Assembly (NCBI GenBank): GCA_036365455.1
Contig: JAWQUS010000004.1
Span: 7,571,501-7,635,500, forward strand
Reading direction: 5' to 3'
DNA from: Macrosoma leucophasiata
Taxonomy: Eukaryota; Arthropoda; Insecta; Lepidoptera; Hedylidae
DNA: 64,000 nucleotides
Below the pieces are notes generated by a model. The model had not been told where the DNA came from. It searched no databases and was given only the letters and a program-made list of their open reading frames with translations. Positions within the stretch are counted from its first letter, which is position 1. Each line of letters opens with the position of its first letter. Of the stretch, positions 29,877 to 38,800 are shown piece after piece. The translations under genes and the position numbers were made by a program.

Positions 29877-32800
29877 GTGAGTATATTAATAATTCATCAC
29901 ACTATTTTATAACTTATACTTAAATTTGAAATTATTTAGAATTCTGTATGGATATTAGTAGAATATAATGTAAACTTTGTTAAGCTGTATGTAATTGAAG
30001 TCTTAGAAAAAACACATAACCTCACACCTGCAATCACCAAAGGGGTAGACAGTAGTAAATGGATGCATTCCAGCATACTTATAAACACCCACAATTTGCC
30101 GGTTATGTTACATACTAATATATCTGCAGACAGAAAACATAATATTATGATTATTTACTTCCAGGACATAGTCTTCCTGAGGATTTGGAAGTTATGAGTT
30201 CTGACGAATATATGTATAAAATGCAAAATTTGGAAGTTGAGAATACCATGTTGAAAAATGAGTTAAATGTCTTGAATAGAGAAGTATCGGAGCTACTGAG
30301 CAGGTTACGTAAGACTGAAGATGGTAAATTGAGTTTATTTATTAATGTAACCTGTGGCTACTCATCTAATCCACCCATGGCATCCTACAGGAACATTTTT
30401 TCAGAATAAAAACTATCCTATGTGTTAATACAAGTTAGCCCTCTATGTGTGTGCCAAATGTAATGAAAATCGGATTTGCAGTTTTTGCTTGAAGGAGTGA
30501 CAAACAAATATACAAACTTCCGCATTTATAATATTAATATGATATGATTATTTTTTCACTGGTGGTAGAGCTCCAGTGTTGAAGTTTGTGGGCTTAGGCA
30601 TCACCACATTACCTTATCTACTTACCGATTAATGGTAGTGTTAATTGCTGTTGTGTTCTGGTTAGGTGGTAATGTATGGCGCTATGATTTCAAGCACAGA
30701 GGTATAAGAACTTAAACCTCAGGAAGGGCAATGCATCTACATTGAAATCTTTGGTTTATATGTAGATACTTTGAACTATATTTGTCACTTCATGAAGTGG
30801 CAAATAAGCATATAGTTCACATTGATGGTAAGTAAATACTGTAGCCTATAAACATTTAATTTGCTGTTACTTTCTTTAGTACCTATGTATTTATAGTACT
30901 AAATGTATATTTGTGTGAAAAAGATTGTTAACATTATATGTGTAGTCAGTGCTTTACTTAGTTAAGAAATAGGTATATTATGGTTTGTAGTGATTTAGCC
31001 AGACAGTGCCTACTATCTACCAGTTATACCTAGATATTCTCCAGGCATATTATCATCTACCTACATTTAACTGTGTCATAATTTTGCAAAAATAGAGTAA
31101 GTAAGAAAATTCGAATACTTAGAAATACCAAATATATCCCATATAAAATGTTCTAAGTAAACATTTTGAATATATATTGAAGACACATGATTACAACATG
31201 TCAGTGTAATTAAAATGTAGATAAACACACTCATGTTAAAAGGTTATTATCAGCTTGTAATGGTGTGAAACCCCTTATCTGTATCTGATTATCATGTGTA
31301 ATTAATTAACTTACCTTCTGAACTAATGTTTATGTTATTTTGTATTATCAGGAAATTTACTATTTGACTACATAGACACCTTATATTGTGGCAATAATAA
31401 ATAAATTAAAATACATAAAAATAAATTTGATTGATTTGCAACAAGTTCCCTTACTGTAGCTGTAGATATGCCTAATAACAGTTTTTTTTTTTTTTTATAT
31501 TTTGGAAGTGGCAAACAAGCATGCAGTTCACATTGATGTTAAGTGATGACTGCAGCCACACAAAGACCAAGGTCAAAATGCAGATGCGTTGCCACTCCTG
31601 AGGCCTAAGGTGTTATGCCTCTGTGCCGGAAATTACAGGGCCGTACATTACCAGCTGACCGGAACACGATAGTGCTGAACACTACCATTTAGCGGCAAGT
31701 ATATTAGATAATGCGGTGGTGCCTAAGCCCGCGAGCTCCGTCACTGGAGCTCTACCACCAGTGATAGATACCAGATAGTGATAGACACTTTATTATAATA
31801 TTTGCAATTAAATTTCAATAATATTGCCTATTTGTTACATCGTAAATATGAGTCAGACATTTAATTATTATATATTTGTTTTTATTCTTAATATAAATTC
31901 TTAAAATATCTCATATAAAATATTTTTGTTTATCTACAGAACTTAGTAAGACAAGCACAAAATTAGAAGACATAAAATTATCAAATGACAAAATCACTTC
32001 CGAGAAAGAATCATTATCATCTGAGATAGAATTGTTAAAAAAAAGGGCTGAAGAAATCAGTGCGACAGAGATAGCCAAACACAAGAAACTGAATGATCAA
32101 TTAGAATATGAACGTAACCAGTTACAGGAGCAAAATAGAGAATTAGAAAACGAGTAACTACATTTCTTTGTATTGGCTTATGGAATTACAAATTAATATT
32201 GCCGCTTATGCTGTGGTTTCTCACTCAAATGACATCGAACTCACAGTTTTGTGATGAATGTACTAGAACTTAAGTTCTAACACTGCAGATGTCAAAATTT
32301 TTAGCAATTTTACAGGACAGCATAAATGATTGATTATTGATTTTGTATCTATCAATTGTTTTGATATGTTTTTTCAGTATCTTAATTTAAATTTGTTCAC
32401 GTAGACTTATCTCATTTTAATTTTTTTTTAAGTTGCAGTTTGCTATAATTTTAGCATTTCTATCTAATGAATTACGTAACGTATTTGGGTAAAAGAAAGA
32501 CTTCTGCAGTGTTAGAGCCTTTATAATAACGTTAAATAATGTTGGAATAATAATTTTCAGAATAAAAAGACTGAGTCATGACTCAAACAATAAAGATGCA
32601 GCTAATGCAAAATTAGAAAAAGAATTACGGCACTCACAATCTCTCATTAGTGAATTACAAAATAATTTAGAGAAATCTACTGCAGAGTGTGTCCGATTAG
32701 AGAAAGATTGGGAGGCTTATAAACTGAGAGTGAAAGGGATGCTGTTCGCTAAAGATAATGAAATAAAGGCTTTACGAGATGGTGCCAACATCTCGGAAGA

Positions 32801-35800
32801 TACTAAAGCATTGATGGAGCAAGTGGAAAATTTGAAGTAAGTTAAATCTTAGTACTTAGGAAACACTGGAAAGGAAAACGCATGGTTATAACTTAGCTTT
32901 CTCATATCAATTGAATGTTGTACATAAAAGAGAAAGAAATTGCATTAACAAAATATTCAGTGGTGGTGGAGTTTCAGTTTCAGCTCGAGGGCGTAGGCAC
33001 TGCGCATTAGGTAAATCCATAGATATATAATACTAAAGATTGGCAATTGAGTAGTCAGGACGAGACGAGCGAGACGAAATTCGGATTACGTCAGTGAGCG
33101 TGACCTGTGTTTGTGTGCGAGCAAAATAGTGCTGCAAAGACTTCAGATTTTAATATCGATATCGATGATCGATGCAATCTATCTTCTGATTTTACACACA
33201 TCAACCAGGGAATATTTTTATATAAATAAAACTACAAACAAAATTATTTTTATTTTCCTCCAACCATAATTAATTTACTATAGAAATGCCGTAGACTTGG
33301 AAGAAATGGTGTGTTGCCTAGATCAGACACATTTTCTTTGGAGGTGCTGGGCACTGGCGATATATCTCTGTAGACTTAAGACGATACTTTCCGTTTTGGT
33401 TTCATTGTTACCTACCAACAAAAGTACCTATCATTTTGTATCTAATAACATCTGTAATGAATATGCATCACAATAGTGTATTGCAATAAATACATAAAAA
33501 CTATAACAAAAAATAAACTGTTAGCTAGTACACGTTAGAAGACATGTCATGCACAACCATAGAGCAACACGGGTCACCGGCCACTACGGACCTTTCCCTT
33601 CTGTCAAAGTACAAGCCCAAATAGTCCTATGCGTAAATAAAAACTAGTTGCAGCCGTACTGCTCATTAGACTAAATCTAGTTGTGCGACTGAACTGACGT
33701 CCTAAAAATGCCCATTTGCTCTGTATTTTTGCTTTAAAATGAAATCTGACACATAAAGTTGCCAAAAAGATAGCGTTACCTTTCATATGTATGTAATTTT
33801 TAATATCTAATAAAACTGTTATTTGATTCTTTAAAACTAAATAATGCGATAATATCGGCAGTCTTGTTTCGGACTGATTCAAACAACACAATCGGGCGGA
33901 CTGACTGAGTTACACCTTATACGATACGCGGATCGGTCGAGCGACTGATCAGAGTTTGTTTCCGAGAAGCCGCTGTCGCCGAGATGTTTAAATGTGTGTG
34001 TGAAATTGTGTGTATGTATTTTGTTAAAGTCGATGTGTGAGTTTCGTAGTAATAGACGATTTTTATTGTGTGTGTCACACAAATTTCACCCCGGCAAAAA
34101 ATGACAGATTGTCTTGCATCGGTAATTGACACTATGGCTACTACCCTCTAGTTGGCCGGTGGCCCGTGTTGATCTATGTGCATAACCTTGCGCATAAGTA
34201 TACAAAATAAATAAATAATATTAATACTCTCTTTATTGTTCACAATAGATAACAATTACGAAAAAACAATTAGGACATAATAATATAGTACAACAGGCGG
34301 CCTTATCGCTAACAGCGATTTCTTCCAGGCAACCTTACATGTAATTAAACAAATTCAGGAAGTAGTAGGGGTGTACACAACATAAACAAAAATCTAACAA
34401 AAATAAAGGGAGCAGAGCAGCGGCGAGCTGTTGGTGAGTAGCGACACCACCCCCTACCATCATCTCGAGTTCCTCCGAGATAACTGGGCTCCGCCTCGTC
34501 CGCCACACAGAGGTACGGCCGGACAGAGCATCAGGTTTCTCGCCTCTGGCTTGCCTTCATTGGCCGGTCTGAGTGGGGCGCTAGAGGTAATGGCATTTGC
34601 AGAAATTTGGATAATAGGCTGTTGTCTAAATTTCTGCAAGAGCCATACACTCGGGTGTAGAAGTGTCTAAAGGCTTATGCCTTAGCGGGGAAGCCCGCTC
34701 CGAACTTGAGATTACTCGCTCGTGATGGTGAAACCGGAGCCACACCTCTCGACACCCCCAGCCTCTCAACAGTGTTGCCCCCCGTCGACCATCGGGTTGG
34801 CTGTTTGGGGGGCCTACCAAGGAGAAGCGAGTCACCACCTGCCTAAAGTAGGATTCGATAATGTGAGATGTTGAATATAGGCAGGTGCCGGATCTTACAC
34901 CATAGGCCCAGCCAGCTAGTCCTCCCAGTTCACCCACATAGCCCAAAGTTTGGCGAATCACTTATCATTACAATAGTCCCATATGTTCTGCGGGGTCTGT
35001 CTGTGGCTGTATTTACTATTGATGCAGTCAGAGAGAGGTCCCGCCGAATATAACCCATTACAAAGTAGATCAAAATTCTCGAAAGGGCCTCTACGTGTTG
35101 GACCCCCCATGTCCCCGCGCAAGCCTGACAAAGGTCCGGGGTTCAAATTGGATCCCTTGCTGACGAGAGACATAGTAAAAATAAGTATCTAATAATAATT
35201 AAACAGTAAGTGACCTGATAAGTGAGCAAGGATAACAGAAAACTTAACTTCTTATGATGATAAATAAATCTGATAACAGTTTTCAAGGAAAGATCAACGA
35301 GAAGAATATATGCGAGATAAATCCGAAAACTAGTTTTATTTCAATGAGTGCAGCTCGCGAAAACCTAAGAACATACTAAGAAGAAAAAGGCAGCAAAGGA
35401 GATAGAGAGACAGCTAGTAAATAATAAAGAAATAACGTAGATATTTTTATTCAAAGACCTTTTTGTTCGAACTGCTTGCTGCATTATAATATAGTCGATT
35501 TATTTTTGTCATTGTTAGCCATTTATCTATTGTTATTAAATTATTTTTATAATATTTATAACAGCGCAGTTTGGCTATGAAACTCTAAACTTTTAATAAA
35601 TCCATTATATTATCCTTGAGTGACATATACAAATTATCGACATGGTAAAATCCCTACAAAGGTGAGGTTATAAAATAGAAGTAATTCACGTATTTGTTAT
35701 TATTTTATAGTTAATTCTTATGCATTCAAAGCATTCATATTATAAAACCTGTTGTCTATCCGTTTATGTATAAAAGTGTTGTATCAGAACTAAATCCTTG

Positions 35801-38800
35801 CACTTAGAGAGCCAAACATTTAATTCGTACTTGCATGTGAAATTGATGAATAAGTGGGTTTACATTCTTATATGAGTTACATTCAGGTACTGCACATGTA
35901 ACCATCATTATTTATATACAATAAACACCAGTAAACCTTAAATTTAATACAAATAAAAGGAAATTGTTGTGTTCACGACTAACGCCAAGCTATCTCAGGC
36001 CGAGAACGTGTCTGTAAATGGTCCTGCCTATCTATCTCGCTCTCACACATGCGTATAATATATTCTGTCTCTTTGTGTTGCCAATCTATCTAACGAAGTA
36101 GATTATAAATCTATGGGTAAATCTATCTATCGCCAAATGGTAGTGGTTAGCACTATTGTTTTCCAGTTGGTTTGTGATGTATGACCTCGTAATAACTATC
36201 ACAGAGACAGAATAACTTAGGTCTCAGGGGTGGCCACGCATCTGCATTTAAGCCTCTGGTTTTTGTGTCGATGTCTATAGGCTGCAGTCATCATTTAATA
36301 GCCTTTTTTCTTCCTGATGACCGGAAAAAAAGAAAATGTCCCCGCGAATATACTTAAAAATTCAAACATTGTGTATGATAAACAAATACCTAGGACTGAA
36401 AATTACCATTTTTTACCATTCGTAATGCGGTGAGCCTAACTGGAGATCTACCATCAGTTAATTAGTATAATGAGTCTTGTTTTGAATTGGTTGCTTTGTT
36501 TTGAGGATATCGACGGTTGATTAGTAATGTTTGTTACTTTTAACCTAGATGAATAATTTTATGGGTCATTATTGTATTTGTTCATTACCATGACGTGCAT
36601 TTGCAAAATAATAATTACGCATAGTTATTTTCTGGGTTTTTAATTGTTAGAGGTTGCGGGTTCAAATCCCTTCCAAATAGATTATTTCCTCAATGTTATT
36701 ATCCCATTAACCTAGCGTCTTTAAGTTGTGTAATAAATTAACATTTACTCCATTACTACAGTTACTTCATACATTTTGATGTATACGTAAATTTTTTGTA
36801 TGGAGAAGACATTTTTTAGTGATTTAACGAATGACTCCCTATAAGTTGTTCATAATAGTGTTGTTGCAATAGTAATAGTCTATCGATAGTATTGTGATCT
36901 ATCGTGACCTCGAAAAAACAGTCACACTATCGATAGGACTATCGAAACTATCGACCTTTGTCGATACTATGGATAGTATCGATAGTATTGCAGCATGTCG
37001 ATATTTTCGATAGGACTATCGCGCTGTCGACTGTTTTTTGAGGTCAACTATCGATAGCGCAACTATCGATAGTTTAGCAACACTAGTTCATAATGATGAA
37101 GATGACCCATTAAAGTATTGTCTTGGAGTTAAAAATCACATTGTAGAATAATAAAAATTCTTCTTTCTTTCTTTCTTTTTCTTTAGTAATATGATGTCAC
37201 AAAAATACTATTTAGTAATGAAATCTTTTGAAATATGTAACTTAAAATAAATTAGCATACAATGCTGTACGACACACATAATAAAATGATATCATTGTAT
37301 TATATCAGGTAAAAATGCAGATGCGTTGCGACCCCTGTCGTCTAATTTTAGCCTTCAATAGTAATTACGGACATGGCTCGTATGTATACATTACCGTCTT
37401 ACTTGGACAAAATGCTGAAATGATCACTATCATTTGACAGAAAGTAGATACCTAAAGTATGCCCGTAAAACTCTCTGGCTGCACTGATTCAACTATATTA
37501 TTACGAGTATGTTATTTGTTAAAGAGAGGAGCGTGAAGATTTATCCCAAATAGTGACCAGCGTGCGGAATGAATGTGAAGATATGAAGACGCGTGTGACG
37601 CAGTTGGAAACTCAACACAATACGGCCGAGCGTCTAGTGGTGGCTTTACGAGAGGCGCTGAAGGAAGAACGGGCTTCGAAAAACAGGGCCGAATCACAAT
37701 GTCTTGCCATGGGGAAGGTATGTGAATGATTGCGATTTCATAGAGCAACACGGGCCACCGGCCGCAGCGGACTGGAGGGAAGTAGCCATAGCGTTTATTA
37801 CCGATGCAAAACAGTCTGTCATTTTTTGCGGGGGGAAATGCGTGCGACACACACGTTCACTACAAAAATCGTCTATTACTACGAAACTCACACCTTGAAT
37901 TTAACAAAATACAGAAGCAATTTCACGCACACATTTAAACATCTAGGCGACAGATATAGGCCCATTTGGGCTTGTACTTTGACAGAGGGGAAAGCCTGCA
38001 TATGGCTACTCCCCTCCGGTGTTGCTCTATGTTGCGATTTATTTAGGTATATTATTAGAAACTGACCCCTGCGAAATGAGTGCGAACAGATGAAGACGCA
38101 TGTGACATAGTTGGAAACGCAACACAATGCGACCGAGCGTCTAGTTGTGGTTTTATCAGAGGCACTAGCTTCTAACAGAGGAAGAAGGAATAGGCTCTGG
38201 CAAACCGGACCATCACAAAATCTCACCATGGTGAAAGTATTTATTATGTACAACATGTACATGATTGCAAATCTATACTTCTCTGCTAATATTATAAAGC
38301 TGAAGAGTTTGTTTGTTTGTTTGCTTGCTTGCTTGCTTGAACGTGTTAATCTCAAGAACTACTGGTCCGAATTGAACATTTTTTTTTAGTGTTAGATAGC
38401 CCATTTATCGAGGAAGGCTATATAACGCTAAGATGAATAGGAAAGGGCAGGTAACATTGCAACCGCGCGAAGCCGGGGCGGGCGGTTAGTTATATTTAGG
38501 TTGCGTACCTAAATTATTGTTACAGTAATTTAAATGTTATCGAGTTTCTCGTAGTTTATTCAATTAAAATAGACACTGGGGCTCTAAACCTGTTTGAACC
38601 AGGGGGCCTATCGCCTAACTCTGACGCTTTCGTGACGACGCCTCCAGTCAGTTTTTTATCGCGTATTATATCATTTTGCTCTAATGTATGTCCCTGCTGA
38701 CGGAAACCCTTCCAGGCAAAAGTTAGGCTATACGAGGCTGACAGGAGGGTGTCATAATCGATCGACTTGGTTGTTGATTTTTTGGACCTTATATGTATAC

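Noticed and set aside
34431..35192. Several GC-rich frames on both strands
   Set aside because: Composition artefact of a LINE 3' region; stops interrupt every frame and no conserved motif is readable.
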